From Streptomyces sp. HUAS ZL42 (GTDB lineage Bacteria; Actinomycetota; Actinomycetes; Streptomycetales; Streptomycetaceae), in assembly GCF_040782645.1 (NCBI RefSeq), contig NZ_CP160403.1, forward strand, positions 4,030,001-4,094,000: DNA of 64,000 nucleotides, written 5' to 3'. Positions 55,298 to 63,878 of the stretch are shown here, piece by piece. A model generated the notes under the pieces. The model did no database searches and had not been told where the DNA came from. It was given only the letters and a program-made list of their open reading frames with translations. How positions within the stretch are numbered: position 1 is the stretch's first letter; every line of letters begins with the position of its first letter. Made by a program: the position numbers and the translations under genes.

Positions 55298-56683
55298 TCA
55301 GCCCAGTGTCACCGTGGGCACCGGATTGCTCCCGCTCCACGACCCGGTGAACCCGAAGGTCACCGACCCGCCGTCCGCGACCGTCCCGTTGTACGAGGCG
55401 TTCAGGCACGTCACCGCCGCGCCCGACTGGCTGCACGTCGCGTTCCAGGCCTGCGTGATCTGCTGGCCCGCTCCGTACGTCCAGCTGACCTTCCAGGACG
55501 TGAGGGAGGCCCCGGAGCAGGAGATCCTCACCTGTCCGGTGAAGCCGGTGTTCCACTGGTTCGCGATGCTGTACGCCGCCGTGCACGCGCCCGTCGGAGG
55601 CGGTGTCGTCGTACCGCCGCCGAGTGCCTCCGCGATCGCGTAGTAAACCGGTTTCGGCGCGTAGTTCTCGTCGTACGGCGTCGCCGCCCCCTGGCCGGGG
55701 AAGGTGCTCGGGATCCAGGAGTCGGAGTCGGTGAAGCCCCAGACGGTGATGTTGACGCAGCGTGTCAAGGCGACGCACGCGGCCACGACCGACTTGTAGT
55801 CGGCCGCCTGCTGGGCCAGTTTGTTGCTGTCCGACGGGAGTTGCATCCGGATGTCCAGCTCTGTGATCGCCACGTCCACGCCCAGGTCGGCGAAGCGCTG
55901 CATGTTCTGCTGCAGGGTGGCGGGGACCTGGCCGAGGATCAGGTGCGCCTGCAGGCCCACTCCGTCGATCGGAACTCCCCGCTCCTTCAGGGACTTGACC
56001 AGGTTGTACAGGGCGGTGCTCTTCGCGTTGACGCCCTCGACGTTGTAGTCGTTGATGTAGAGCTTGGCGGCCGGATCGGCGGCCCGGGCCCAGGTCAGGG
56101 CGTTCGCGATGTAGTCGGCGCCGAGGCCGTTGTACCAGAGGGTCGAACGGTAGGTGCCGTCCTCGTTGAAGGGCTCGTTGACGACGTCCCAGGCGGCGAT
56201 CTTGCCCTTGTAGCGCGTGACCTCGGTGTTGATGTGGTTCTGCAGCAGGCTGCTGAGCTGGGCGGACGTCCAGCTGCCGTTGGTGAGCCAACTCGGGTTC
56301 TGGCTGTGCCACACCAGGGTGTGGCCGCGCACCTGCTGGTTGTGGGCCTGCGCGAAGGCGACGATCTGGTCGGCCTCTGCCCAGTTGAAGTTCCCCTGGG
56401 TCGGCTCGACCGAGCCCCACTTCATGGCGTTGCCCGGGGTGAGCGAGTTGAACTGCCCGCCGGCGATGTCGCCGTACGTCCCGGTCAGCTTGGAGCCGGT
56501 GACCGCCGTGCCGATGACCTTGCCCTTGGCGGCAGCGAGGTCGCGGAGGGGCGTGTCGGCGGCGTGCGCGGTCGTCGTGCCGGCGGCGAGCAGGGCGCCT
56601 ACGGTGGTGAACCCGGCGAAGAGCGCGACCAGGCGTGTCCGTAAGGGGAGTCTGGAGGTTCTCGAGAATCTGGAGGTTCTCAT
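55298..56683 (-). CDS. Secreted endo-1,4-beta-xylanase, GH10 with CBM2
   Basis: 461 residues. A twin-arginine-free signal peptide (LVALFAGFTTVGALLAAGTT) is preceded by the duplicated RTSRFSRTSRL, encoded by an 18-base tandem repeat. The GH10 barrel has LTPGNAMKWGSVEPTQGNFN, acid/base Glu in AAWDVVNEPFNED and nucleophile Glu in VAITELDIRM. After a PPPTG linker comes a cellulose-binding CBM2 (CTAAYSIANQWNTGFTGQVR). ATG 56683 has GGAGG eight bases upstream. A perfect palindrome CCGAAAGTTTCGG lies 12 bases upstream of the start. It degrades xylan outside the cell. Confidence 0.95.
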   Translation of the reverse strand: MRTSRFSRTSRLPLRTRLVALFAGFTTVGALLAAGTTTAHAADTPLRDLAAAKGKVIGTAVTGSKLTGTYGDIAGGQFNSLTPGNAMKWGSVEPTQGNFNWAEADQIVAFAQAHNQQVRGHTLVWHSQNPSWLTNGSWTSAQLSSLLQNHINTEVTRYKGKIAAWDVVNEPFNEDGTYRSTLWYNGLGADYIANALTWARAADPAAKLYINDYNVEGVNAKSTALYNLVKSLKERGVPIDGVGLQAHLILGQVPATLQQNMQRFADLGVDVAITELDIRMQLPSDSNKLAQQAADYKSVVAACVALTRCVNITVWGFTDSDSWIPSTFPGQGAATPYDENYAPKPVYYAIAEALGGGTTTPPPTGACTAAYSIANQWNTGFTGQVRISCSGASLTSWKVSWTYGAGQQITQAWNATCSQSGAAVTCLNASYNGTVADGGSVTFGFTGSWSGSNPVPTVTLG

Positions 56684-56694
56684 TGCGGGTGCCT

Positions 56695-56707
56695 CCGAAA
56701 GTTTCGG
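56695..56707. promoter_or_regulatory. Xylanase operator-type palindrome
   Basis: CCGAAAGTTTCGG is a perfect 6+1+6 palindrome just upstream of the xylanase ATG. CGAAA-N-TTTCG repeats are known upstream of Streptomyces xylanase genes. A second, weaker CCGA/TCGG pair follows at about 56716-56729. Confidence 0.65.
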
Positions 56708-56765
56708 TATTGCAACCGATTGACTTCGGAGGAGTGTGGAGGCGCCCGCCACACCCGTCAATACG

Positions 56766-57821
56766 TCAACTTCCGGCCAACGGCGCCCCGGTGCTGCTCC
56801 GCACCACCAGACTCGTCGCCAGCTCCACCCGGGTCGCCGTCGGCGCCCCCTCCCCACGCCCCAGCTCCAGCACCAACCGGGCCGCGGCCTCGGCCATCTC
56901 CATCAGCGGCTGCCGTACGGTCGTCAGCGGCGGCCCCACCCAGCGCGCCACCGGAAGGTCGTCGAACCCGACCACGCTGAGGTCCTCCGGGATGCGCAGT
57001 CCCATCTCGCGGGCGGCCTCGTACAGGCCGAGCGCCTGGAGGTCGTTGCCGGCGAAGACGGCGGTGGGCCGGTCCGGCAGGGCAAGCAGCTCGCGGCCGA
57101 GCCGGTAGCCCGCCTCGTGATGGAAGTCACCGGTCCTGACCAGCTCCGGATCGACCGGCAGCCCGGCGGTCTCCAGGGCCGCCCGGTAGCCGTCGATCCG
57201 CGCCCTGCTGCACATCATGGGCGGGGGCCCGCTGATGGCCCCGATCCGCTCGTGCCCCAGCTCGACCAGATGCCGGGTGGCGGCGAGCCCGCCCTGCCAG
57301 TTGGTGGCCCCGATGGACGGCACGTCGGCGCCCGGATCGCCGGCCGGGTCCATCACCACGAACGGGATGGACCTGCTGGTGAGCAGCGCCCGCTGGGACT
57401 CGTCGAGACCGGACAGCACGAGGATCACGCCGTGCGGGCGGCGGGCTGCGACCTGGTCGGCCCAGGTCCGCCCGGGCGTGAGCCGGCCGGCGCTCTCGCT
57501 CAGCACCACGCTCAGCCCGGCGTCGCGGGCCACGTTCTCCACGCCCCGGATGACCTCCATCGCCCAGGCGCTCTCGAGTTCGTGGAAGACCAGGTCGATC
57601 AGGGGCGAGCGGGTCGCCTCGGCCCGGCGGCGCCGATAGCCGTGGGCACGCAGCAGTTCCTCGACGCGGGTCCGGGTCGCCGGGGCGACATCGGCGCGGC
57701 CGTTGAGGACCTTCGAAACAGTCGGCGCCGAGACGCCGGCCTCGCGGGCGATCTCCGCGAGCGTCGCGGTCTGGGTCGAATGCCCTGTCGTCTGGGTTTC
57801 AGCGGGCTCCGGGGCTGTCAT
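56766..57821 (-). CDS. LacI family transcriptional regulator
   Basis: 351 residues. The N-terminal helix-turn-helix is ATLAEIAREAGVSAPTVSKV followed by the hinge LNGRADVAPATR. The effector domain has LIDLVFHELESAWAMEVIRG, RPHGVILVLSGLDE and VVGFDDLPVARWVGPPLTTV, as in sugar-responsive LacI members. It lies between the xylanase and the divergent GH3 gene and probably represses both until xylo- or gluco-oligosaccharides enter. ATG 57821 opens the homology; no strong ribosome site is seen. Confidence 0.92.
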   Translation of the reverse strand: MTAPEPAETQTTGHSTQTATLAEIAREAGVSAPTVSKVLNGRADVAPATRTRVEELLRAHGYRRRRAEATRSPLIDLVFHELESAWAMEVIRGVENVARDAGLSVVLSESAGRLTPGRTWADQVAARRPHGVILVLSGLDESQRALLTSRSIPFVVMDPAGDPGADVPSIGATNWQGGLAATRHLVELGHERIGAISGPPPMMCSRARIDGYRAALETAGLPVDPELVRTGDFHHEAGYRLGRELLALPDRPTAVFAGNDLQALGLYEAAREMGLRIPEDLSVVGFDDLPVARWVGPPLTTVRQPLMEMAEAAARLVLELGRGEGAPTATRVELATSLVVRSSTGAPLAGS

Positions 57822-57849
57822 GGCGGCGATCGTATCCCTGCAGGGCCTC

Positions 57850-57878
57850 TTGACGAACCCCTTCCCACACCATAGGTT
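57850..57878 (+). promoter_or_regulatory. Promoter of the GH3 gene
   Basis: TTGACG (57850-57855) and TAGGTT (57873-57878) are 17 bases apart, 62 bases before the GH3 ATG. Operator-like repeats follow directly. Confidence 0.6.
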
Positions 57879-57879
57879 C

Positions 57880-57912
57880 CCGGAACATTCGGAATTAGCT
57901 TCGAAACATTCG
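57880..57912. promoter_or_regulatory. Two operator-like repeats upstream of the GH3 gene
   Basis: CCGGAACATTCGG (57880-57892) and TCGAAACATTCG (57901-57912) share RAACATTCG and are imperfect palindromes resembling the xylanase palindrome at 56695. They follow the predicted -10 box and suit repression by the LacI-type protein encoded next door; this is inference. Confidence 0.5.
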
Positions 57913-57939
57913 TGAGATCGTCCATCCGACAGGAGTCTC

Positions 57940-60249
57940 ATGATCACCGCCCCCTGGCGTGACCCCTCCCTGCCCGCTGCCGCCCGCGTCGACGACCTCC
58001 TCTCCCGGATGACCCTCGAGGAGAAGACCGCCCAGCTGTACGGGGTGTGGGTGGGCGCCGAGACGGACGGCGAGGGAGTCGCCCCGCACCAGCACGACAT
58101 GACCGCCGACCCCTCCGGCAGCGACTGGGACGAGCTGATCACCCGGGGGCTCGGTCAGCTGACGCGGATCTTCGGCACGGGCCCCGTGGACCCGGCGTTG
58201 GGCGCGCAGGCGTTGTCCCGCGCCCAGCGCCGCATCATGGAGGCCGGCCGCTTCGGCATCCCGGCGGTCGCCCACGAGGAGTGCCTGGCCGGTTTCACGG
58301 CCTGGCGGGCCACGGCGTACCCCGTTCCGCTGGCCTGGGGTGCGACCTTCGACCCGCCCCTGGTCGAGGACATGGCCCGGCACATCGGCCGCGACCTGCG
58401 CTCGGTCGGTGTCCACCAGGGTCTGGCGCCCGTCCTGGACGTCGTACGGGATCCGCGCTGGGGCCGGGTGGAGGAGACGATCGGCGAGGACCCGTACCTC
58501 GTCGGCACGATCGGCACGGCGTACGTCCGCGGCCTGGAGTCGGCCGGGGTCGTCGCCACGCTCAAACACTTCGCCGGGTACGCGTCCTCGGCGGGCGCCC
58601 GCAACCTCGCCCCCGTCCGGGCCGGGATCCGCGAGTTCGCCGACGTGACGCTCCCCCCGTTCGAGATGGCGCTGCGCGAGGGCGGGGCGCGCTCGGTGAT
58701 GGCGGCGTACACGGAGACGGACGGGGTTCCGGCGTCGGCGGACCCGTCCCTGCTGACCGAACTCCTGCGGGAGGAGTGGGGTTTCACGGGCACGGTGGTC
58801 GCGGACTACTTCGGCATCGGCTTCCTCGAGACCCTGCACCGGGTGGCCGGAACCCCCACGGAGGCGGCACACCTGGCGCTGGCGGCGGGCATCGACGTGG
58901 AACTGCCCACCCTCAAGTGCTACGGCGAGTCGCTGGTGTCGGCGGTCCGGGAAGGCGTGGTCCCCACCGAGCTGCTGGACCGGGCGGCCCGCAGGGTCCT
59001 GCTGCAGAAGTGCGAGCTGGGCCTGCTCGACGAGGACTGGGAGCCGGGGCTCCCGGAGTCGGTCGACCTGGACTCGACGGCGAACCGCGCCCTGGCCCGC
59101 CGCCTCGCGGAGGAGTCGGTGGTCCTGCTGGACAACCCCGACGGCCTGCTCCCGCTGGCCCCCGACACGCGGATGGCGGTGGTGGGCCCGAGGGCGGCGG
59201 ACGCACTCGCGATGCTCGGCTGCTACTCCTTCCCGTCCCACGTCCTCACGCACCACCCCGAGGTGCCGATGGGCATCGAGATCCCCACGGTGCTGGAGGC
59301 CCTGCGCGCCGAACTCCCGGACGCGAAGGTGACGTTCGCGGAGGGCTGCGGGGTGTCCGACCCGGACACCGCGGGCTTCGAGGAGGCGGTGGCGCGGGCG
59401 TCGGAGGCGGACGTGTGCGTGGCGGTCCTGGGCGACCGGGCGGGCCTGTTCGGCCGGGGCACCAGCGGCGAGGGCTGCGATGTGGCGGACCTTCGGCTGC
59501 CCGGGGTGCAGGGCGAGTTGCTGGACGCGCTGGTCGCCACGGGCGTCCCGGTGGTCCTGGTCCTGCTGACCGGCCGCCCGTACGCGCTGGGCCGCTGGCA
59601 CGGGCGGCTGGGGGCGGCGGTCCAGGCGTTCTTCCCCGGGGAGGAGGGCGGCCCGGCGGTGGCCGGCGTGCTGTCGGGCCGGGTGAACCCGTCTGGGCGG
59701 TTGCCGGTGAGCGTGCCGCGGGTGCCGGGGGGTCAGCCGTGGACGTACCTGCAGCCGCCGCTGGGGCTGGCGGGCGAGGTCAGCAATCTGGATCCGACGC
59801 CGCTCTACGCGTTCGGGCACGGGAGGTCGTACACGAGGTTCGTCTGGGAGGACTTCACGGGCGCCGGGGAAACCGAGATCGCCACGGACGGCTCGTACGA
59901 CGTGTCGGTGACCGTGCGGAACGCGGGTGAGCGGGCGGGGGCGGAGGTCGTGCAGCTGTATCTGCACGACCCGGTGGCGTCGGTGACACGACCGGACGTA
60001 CGGCTGATCGGCTACCGGCGGGTGGAGCTGGCGCCGGGTGAGGCACGCCGGGTGACGTTCCGCTTCCATGCGGATCTGTCGGCGTTCACGGACCGGCGAG
60101 GCCGGCGGGTCGTCGAACCAGGGCTGCTGGAGCTGCGGTTGGGGGTGTCGAGTGCGGAGGTGCGGCATGTGGCGCGGCTGACGGTGACCGGGGCGGTACG
60201 GACCCTGGGCCCGTTGCGGCGGCTGCGGTGCGAGACGGAGGTGTCGTGA
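57940..60249 (+). CDS. Glycoside hydrolase family 3 (beta-xylosidase/beta-glucosidase)
   Basis: 769 residues. The N-terminal GH3 barrel begins VDDLLSRMTLEEKTAQLYGV and has VVATLKHFAGYA, DPRWGRVEETIGEDPYLVG and the nucleophile Asp in FTGTVVADYFGIG. The alpha/beta sandwich domain and a C-terminal fibronectin-III-like domain (TVRNAGERAGAEVVQLYLHD) follow. There is no signal peptide, so it acts inside the cell on imported oligosaccharides released by enzymes such as the neighbouring xylanase. AGGAG lies about five bases before ATG 57940. Confidence 0.93.
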   Translation: MITAPWRDPSLPAAARVDDLLSRMTLEEKTAQLYGVWVGAETDGEGVAPHQHDMTADPSGSDWDELITRGLGQLTRIFGTGPVDPALGAQALSRAQRRIMEAGRFGIPAVAHEECLAGFTAWRATAYPVPLAWGATFDPPLVEDMARHIGRDLRSVGVHQGLAPVLDVVRDPRWGRVEETIGEDPYLVGTIGTAYVRGLESAGVVATLKHFAGYASSAGARNLAPVRAGIREFADVTLPPFEMALREGGARSVMAAYTETDGVPASADPSLLTELLREEWGFTGTVVADYFGIGFLETLHRVAGTPTEAAHLALAAGIDVELPTLKCYGESLVSAVREGVVPTELLDRAARRVLLQKCELGLLDEDWEPGLPESVDLDSTANRALARRLAEESVVLLDNPDGLLPLAPDTRMAVVGPRAADALAMLGCYSFPSHVLTHHPEVPMGIEIPTVLEALRAELPDAKVTFAEGCGVSDPDTAGFEEAVARASEADVCVAVLGDRAGLFGRGTSGEGCDVADLRLPGVQGELLDALVATGVPVVLVLLTGRPYALGRWHGRLGAAVQAFFPGEEGGPAVAGVLSGRVNPSGRLPVSVPRVPGGQPWTYLQPPLGLAGEVSNLDPTPLYAFGHGRSYTRFVWEDFTGAGETEIATDGSYDVSVTVRNAGERAGAEVVQLYLHDPVASVTRPDVRLIGYRRVELAPGEARRVTFRFHADLSAFTDRRGRRVVEPGLLELRLGVSSAEVRHVARLTVTGAVRTLGPLRRLRCETEVS

Positions 60250-60330
60250 CCGCCTCCGTCCGCGCCTCCTCTCGGGCCAGGAGTCGTCGCGCCGTTCGGC
60301 ACAGGCGAGGTCACCCGCCGCCCAACCCGC

Positions 60331-60588
60331 TCAGCTCCTCCCCACCGACTCGAACCGCCAGCGGTGGACGGCTCGCGTGACCAAGTCGGGAGCGGGCTCG
60401 GGCAGTTCCGGCAGCTCCGCGTCGTACTCCGCATCCCACCACGTGACGACCAGCACCCGGTTCTGGGGCGCGCGGAACGTCTCCCGGCGCAGGGGCTCGG
60501 CGGCCAGCTCCTGCGCCCGTACCCACGCGAGCAGGTCCTCCCCCCGCCCGGCCACCGCCCGCGCCTCCCACATCAGCGCGACCGTCAC
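60331..60588 (-). CDS. Small conserved hypothetical protein coupled to tsaD
   Basis: 85 residues from GTG 60588, which overlaps the TsaD stop in a GTGA arrangement, so it is translationally coupled to the tsaB-rimI-tsaD operon. The sequence ([20 protein letters not shown] and [10 protein letters not shown]) looks like a single alpha/beta-barrel half of the ABM-type fold. It has no membrane segment and I recognise no function. Part of the frame upstream overlaps tsaD and is not used. Confidence 0.75.
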   Translation of the reverse strand: MTVALMWEARAVAGRGEDLLAWVRAQELAAEPLRRETFRAPQNRVLVVTWWDAEYDAELPELPEPAPDLVTRAVHRWRFESVGRS

Positions 60589-61700
60589 GAGTACAGGTTC
60601 TCCTTGCTGACCTCGTGCACATGATCGTGGCCGGGGCCGTGCGCGGAATTCCCCGGCACATGAGGATCCGTCACCGGCAGCGACGAGTCCGCCGACAGGT
60701 CCCAGGAGGACGCGGCCCGGCCGCGGGCCACCATCTCCGCGCCCAGCGCCGCCACCATCGCCCCGTTGTCCGTGCACAGCTTCGGGCGGGGCACCCGGAG
60801 TTCGATCCCCGCCGTCTCGCAGCGGCTCTGCGCGAGCGCCCGCAGACGGGAGTTGGCGGCCACACCGCCGCCGATCATGAGGTGGTCGACGCCCTCGTCC
60901 TTGCAGGCCCGCACGGCCTTGCGGGTGAGCACGTCCACGACCGCCTCCTGGAAGGAGGCCGCGACATCACGCACCGGGACCTCCTCGCCCGCCGCGCGCC
61001 TGGCCTCGATCCAGCGGGCGACCGCCGTCTTCAGGCCGGAGAACGAGAAGTCGTACGCCGGGTCGCGCGGGCCGGTCAGGCCGCGCGGGAACGGGATCGC
61101 GTCCGGGTCGCCCTCGCGTGCGTAGCGGTCGATGACCGGGCCGCCCGGGAAGCCCAGGTTCAGGACCCGTGCGATCTTGTCGAAGGCCTCGCCCGCCGCG
61201 TCGTCGATCGTCGCGCCGAGCGGGCGGACGTCCGACGTGATGTCCGTGGAGAGCAGCAGGGAGCTGTGCCCGCCGGAGACCAGCAGGGCCATGGTCGGCT
61301 CCGGCAGCGCCCCGTGCTCCAGCTGGTCCACGCAGATGTGGGAGGCGAGGTGGTTGACGCCGTACAGCGGCTTGCCCAGTGCGTACGCGTACGCCTTCGC
61401 CGCCGAGACGCCGACCAGCAGGGCGCCGGCGAGGCCGGGTCCCGCGGTCACCGCGATCCCGTCGAGGTCGCGGGCGCTCACCCCCGCCTCCTTCAGCGCG
61501 CGGTCGATCGTCGGCACCATCGCCTCGAGATGCGCCCGGGAGGCGACCTCCGGCACGACCCCGCCGAAGCGGGCGTGCTCGTCGACGCTGGACGCGACGG
61601 CGTCGGCCAGCAGGGTGGTACCGCGGACGACGCCGACGCCGGTCTCGTCGCAGGAGGTCTCGATGCCGAGGACGAGTGGTTCGTCCCGCGAGTCAGCCAT
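60585..61700 (-). CDS. tsaD: tRNA N6-adenosine threonylcarbamoyltransferase
   Basis: 371 residues. TsaD transfers the threonylcarbamoyl group to A37 of ANN-decoding tRNAs. Motifs: [39 protein letters not shown], the metal-binding [13 protein letters not shown] and [18 protein letters not shown] His-rich tail ([19 protein letters not shown]) extends beyond the usual end. The start overlaps rimI by 8 bases. TsaB, its partner, is two genes upstream in the same operon. Confidence 0.96.
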   Translation of the reverse strand: MADSRDEPLVLGIETSCDETGVGVVRGTTLLADAVASSVDEHARFGGVVPEVASRAHLEAMVPTIDRALKEAGVSARDLDGIAVTAGPGLAGALLVGVSAAKAYAYALGKPLYGVNHLASHICVDQLEHGALPEPTMALLVSGGHSSLLLSTDITSDVRPLGATIDDAAGEAFDKIARVLNLGFPGGPVIDRYAREGDPDAIPFPRGLTGPRDPAYDFSFSGLKTAVARWIEARRAAGEEVPVRDVAASFQEAVVDVLTRKAVRACKDEGVDHLMIGGGVAANSRLRALAQSRCETAGIELRVPRPKLCTDNGAMVAALGAEMVARGRAASSWDLSADSSLPVTDPHVPGNSAHGPGHDHVHEVSKENLYS

Positions 61701-62202
61701 GGATCTCGGTTCCTTGTACGGAGGTTGACGGGTCGGTCAGTCGCATCACCAGGGCGTCCACGTTCCCCGGCTGGTAGTAGCCGCGTCTGAAACCGATGGC
61801 TTCGAAGCCGAAGCGCTCGTAGAGCTTCTGCGCCGGGATGTTGTCGATCCGGCACTCGAGCATGACCTCGGCGCACTCGAAGGCGGTGGCCGCGCGGAGG
61901 AGTTCGGTGAGCAGGCGTCCGCCGAGCCCCGTGCCCCAGTGGGCGCGGTCCACGGCAATCGTCTGGATGTCGGCAAGGTCGCCGGAAGCGGCCAGGCCCG
62001 CGTACCCCACGATCCGGCCGGCGTCCTCCGCCACGACATAACGGCGTGTGGCCTCCGGCCCGCGGGCATGCGCGAGCTCGGACCAGAACATGCCCCGCGA
62101 CCAGGCGTCCTCGGGGAAGAGGTCCTTCTCCAGCTCGAGCACGGGGTCGATGTCCCACCAGCGCATCTCGCGCAGTCGCGGGGTCATGGTCGTCTCGGTC
62201 AC
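61693..62202 (-). CDS. rimI: Ribosomal-protein-alanine N-acetyltransferase RimI
   Basis: 169 residues of the GNAT fold. [20 protein letters not shown] opens the domain; the acetyl-CoA loop is [15 protein letters not shown], and [20 protein letters not shown] is the typical C-terminal motif. RimI acetylates the N-terminus of ribosomal protein S18. GTG 62202 overlaps the tsaB stop by four bases. Clustering of rimI between tsaB and tsaD is common in Actinobacteria. Confidence 0.93.
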   Translation of the reverse strand: MTETTMTPRLREMRWWDIDPVLELEKDLFPEDAWSRGMFWSELAHARGPEATRRYVVAEDAGRIVGYAGLAASGDLADIQTIAVDRAHWGTGLGGRLLTELLRAATAFECAEVMLECRIDNIPAQKLYERFGFEAIGFRRGYYQPGNVDALVMRLTDPSTSVQGTEIHG

Positions 62203-62855
62203 TTGGGGGTGACCACCTTGTAGTTCTTGGGGACCTGGGCGTCGGGCCGGCGCAGGTACAACGGCCGGGGCGCCGGAAGCTCCTCGCCGGCCGCCAGTTT
62301 CTCGGCGGCCAGCGAGGCGAGCGCGGCGGCGGACACGTGCTCCGGCTCGTGGACGTTCTGGAAGGTGTCGGGGTAGAGCAGCGCGCCCGCGCCGACGGCC
62401 GGGAGCCCCGCCACCTGGTCGGCGATGTCCGCGGGCCGGTCGACGGCGGGGCCGGAGATCCGCGTGCGGGAGTCGGCGTACCGCGCCCAGTAGACCTCCT
62501 TGCGCCGGGCGTCGGTCGCCACGACGAAGGGGCCCGTCCCGATGTCGGAGGCGTAGGCCAGGCCGTCGAGCGTGCACACGCCGTGCACGGGAACGCCCAG
62601 CGCGAGCCCGAAGGTGTCGGCGGTCATCAGCCCGACCCGCAGCCCGGTGTAGGGGCCGGGTCCGATGCCGACGACGATGCCGGTGACGGCGTCGAGCTTG
62701 AGTCCGGCCTGGGCGAGCACGCGGTCCACGGCCGGCAGCAGCAGCTCGCCGTGCCGGCGCGCGTCCACCTGGCTGGACGAGGCGATGACGTGCGTGCCGT
62801 CGTGCAGCGCGACGGTGACGGCGGGGGTGGCGGTATCCAGAGCGAGCAAGAGCAC
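62199..62855 (-). CDS. tsaB: tRNA threonylcarbamoyl adenosine biosynthesis protein TsaB
   Basis: 218 residues. VLLLALDTATPAVTVALHDG and VTGIVVGIGPGPYTGLRVGL are the ASKHA-fold motifs; the metal-binding residues of TsaD are absent, as expected for TsaB, which dimerises with TsaD. GTG 62855 begins the homology. It is the first visible gene of the operon tsaB-rimI-tsaD-hypothetical. The 107 bases to the divergent secreted-protein gene hold the promoters. Confidence 0.95.
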   Translation of the reverse strand: MLLLALDTATPAVTVALHDGTHVIASSSQVDARRHGELLLPAVDRVLAQAGLKLDAVTGIVVGIGPGPYTGLRVGLMTADTFGLALGVPVHGVCTLDGLAYASDIGTGPFVVATDARRKEVYWARYADSRTRISGPAVDRPADIADQVAGLPAVGAGALLYPDTFQNVHEPEHVSAAALASLAAEKLAAGEELPAPRPLYLRRPDAQVPKNYKVVTPK

Positions 62856-62962
62856 GCAAACAGCCTACGGCTCCTCGCGGCCCGTGTCGGACGCCCCGGT
62901 CGGACGGTCACCTACTGCTACGGTCGCCCCGATCACGACGTACGACGAAGAGGTGGACGCCG

Positions 62963-63517
62963 GTGGCAGGCAACAGCTCGACTTTCGTGGCCGGGCTCAC
63001 CGCGGCGGCCCTCGCGACGGTCGGGTTCCTCGCCTACCAGGCGTCGGCGAGTGCACCCGCGGAGCTGGGGGAAGGGCACTCGGGCGCCACTCCCGCGGCA
63101 CCGAAGAAGGCATCCCGGGAGACCGGGAACCGCACCGCGCTGCCCGGTGACTCCGGTACGGGCGTACGGGTCGTGTACTCGCTGGGCGACGACCGGGTGT
63201 GGCTCGTCGGGGCGGACAGGAAGGTCAAACGGACGTTCCCGGTGACCCCCGGCAGTGTGGATCCGGCCCCGGGCACGTACCGCGTCACGTCCCGATCGGG
63301 CTCCGTCACCGGTACCGACGGCAGCCCCGTCGAGCACGTCGTGCGTTTCGCCGGCGTCAAGGGGGTGACCGTCGGCTTCAGCGCGGCGGTGGACGGCTCC
63401 ATGGAGCAGGTGACCGACCCGGCGGTGAAGACGGGCGGCATCCGGGAGTCACGCGCGGACGGCGACGCCATGTGGGACTTCGCGAGGATCGGCCACAAGG
63501 TGGTCGTGATCCCCTAG
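62963..63517 (+). CDS. Secreted YkuD-like protein without the catalytic cysteine
   Basis: 184 residues with a membrane/signal segment at about 8-30 (FVAGLTAAALATVGFLAYQA), a Pro/Ala spacer, then a domain reading GVRVVYSLGDDRVWLVGADR and PGTYRVTSRSG as in L,D-transpeptidase (YkuD) folds. The signature SHGCIR near the C-terminus is replaced by KTGGIR (T157-R161), so the nucleophile Cys and its His are missing. It probably cannot make 3-3 crosslinks and may bind wall peptides. GTG 62963 has AGAGG upstream. Confidence 0.75.
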   Translation: MAGNSSTFVAGLTAAALATVGFLAYQASASAPAELGEGHSGATPAAPKKASRETGNRTALPGDSGTGVRVVYSLGDDRVWLVGADRKVKRTFPVTPGSVDPAPGTYRVTSRSGSVTGTDGSPVEHVVRFAGVKGVTVGFSAAVDGSMEQVTDPAVKTGGIRESRADGDAMWDFARIGHKVVVIP

Positions 63518-63537
63518 CGGCGTCCGCCGGACGGACC

Positions 63538-63729
63538 CTAGGCGGCTTCCCGGTGCTCCGTGGGCCGCCCTGCCGGCTCGGTCCTCGTCTCGGGATCGGG
63601 CTCGCGCGGCGGCGTGGAGATCGCCGTCGCCGCGGCGCACGAGGCCAGCAGGTCGTGCATGGACACCCCGGCGAGCACGCGCGGCCGCCCCTGCGCCGTG
63701 CGGGACGAAGCGCTCTCCGTAGCCGACAT
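63538..63729 (-). CDS. Small hypothetical protein (63 aa)
   Basis: 63 residues from ATG 63729 with GGAGG five bases upstream. The central part (LAGVSMHDLLASCAAATAIS) is mildly hydrophobic with one Cys; the ends are charged and Pro/Glu-rich. No family is recognised. A perfect 24-base palindrome lies 28 bases upstream of the start, which supports a regulated gene. Confidence 0.6.
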   Translation of the reverse strand: MSATESASSRTAQGRPRVLAGVSMHDLLASCAAATAISTPPREPDPETRTEPAGRPTEHREAA

Positions 63730-63756
63730 GGACGCCTCCTGAGGTTCGGGGGCGGG

Positions 63757-63780
63757 CGTAGTTAGGTAGACCTAACTACG
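63757..63780. promoter_or_regulatory. Perfect 24-base operator-type palindrome
   Basis: CGTAGTTAGGT (63757-63767) and ACCTAACTACG (63770-63780) form an exact 11+2+11 palindrome upstream of the small gene. It shares TTAGG/CCTAA with iron boxes but is shorter in the centre than the 19-base DmdR/IdeR site. A TetR- or MarR-type operator is equally possible. Confidence 0.65.
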
Positions 63781-63819
63781 GACTGGATACCATGTGACCA
63801 CGTGCAAGACGTCGAACGC

Positions 63820-63849
63820 AACATTTTGCCGACGTCTTGTCGGAATGTT
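63820..63849 (-). terminator. Hairpin after the right-edge gene
   Basis: AACATT and CCGAC (63820-63833) pair with GTCGG and AATGTT (63839-63849), with a three-base bulge. It lies 30 bases past the stop of the minus-strand gene and may terminate it. Confidence 0.45.
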
Positions 63850-63878
63850 CAGCGGACCGGCCCCGCAGGGGGGCGCGC

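Noticed and set aside
63757..63780. DmdR/IdeR iron box
   Set aside because: It has TTAGG and CCTAA halves, but the centre is five bases shorter than the 19-base iron-box consensus; kept as an unknown operator.
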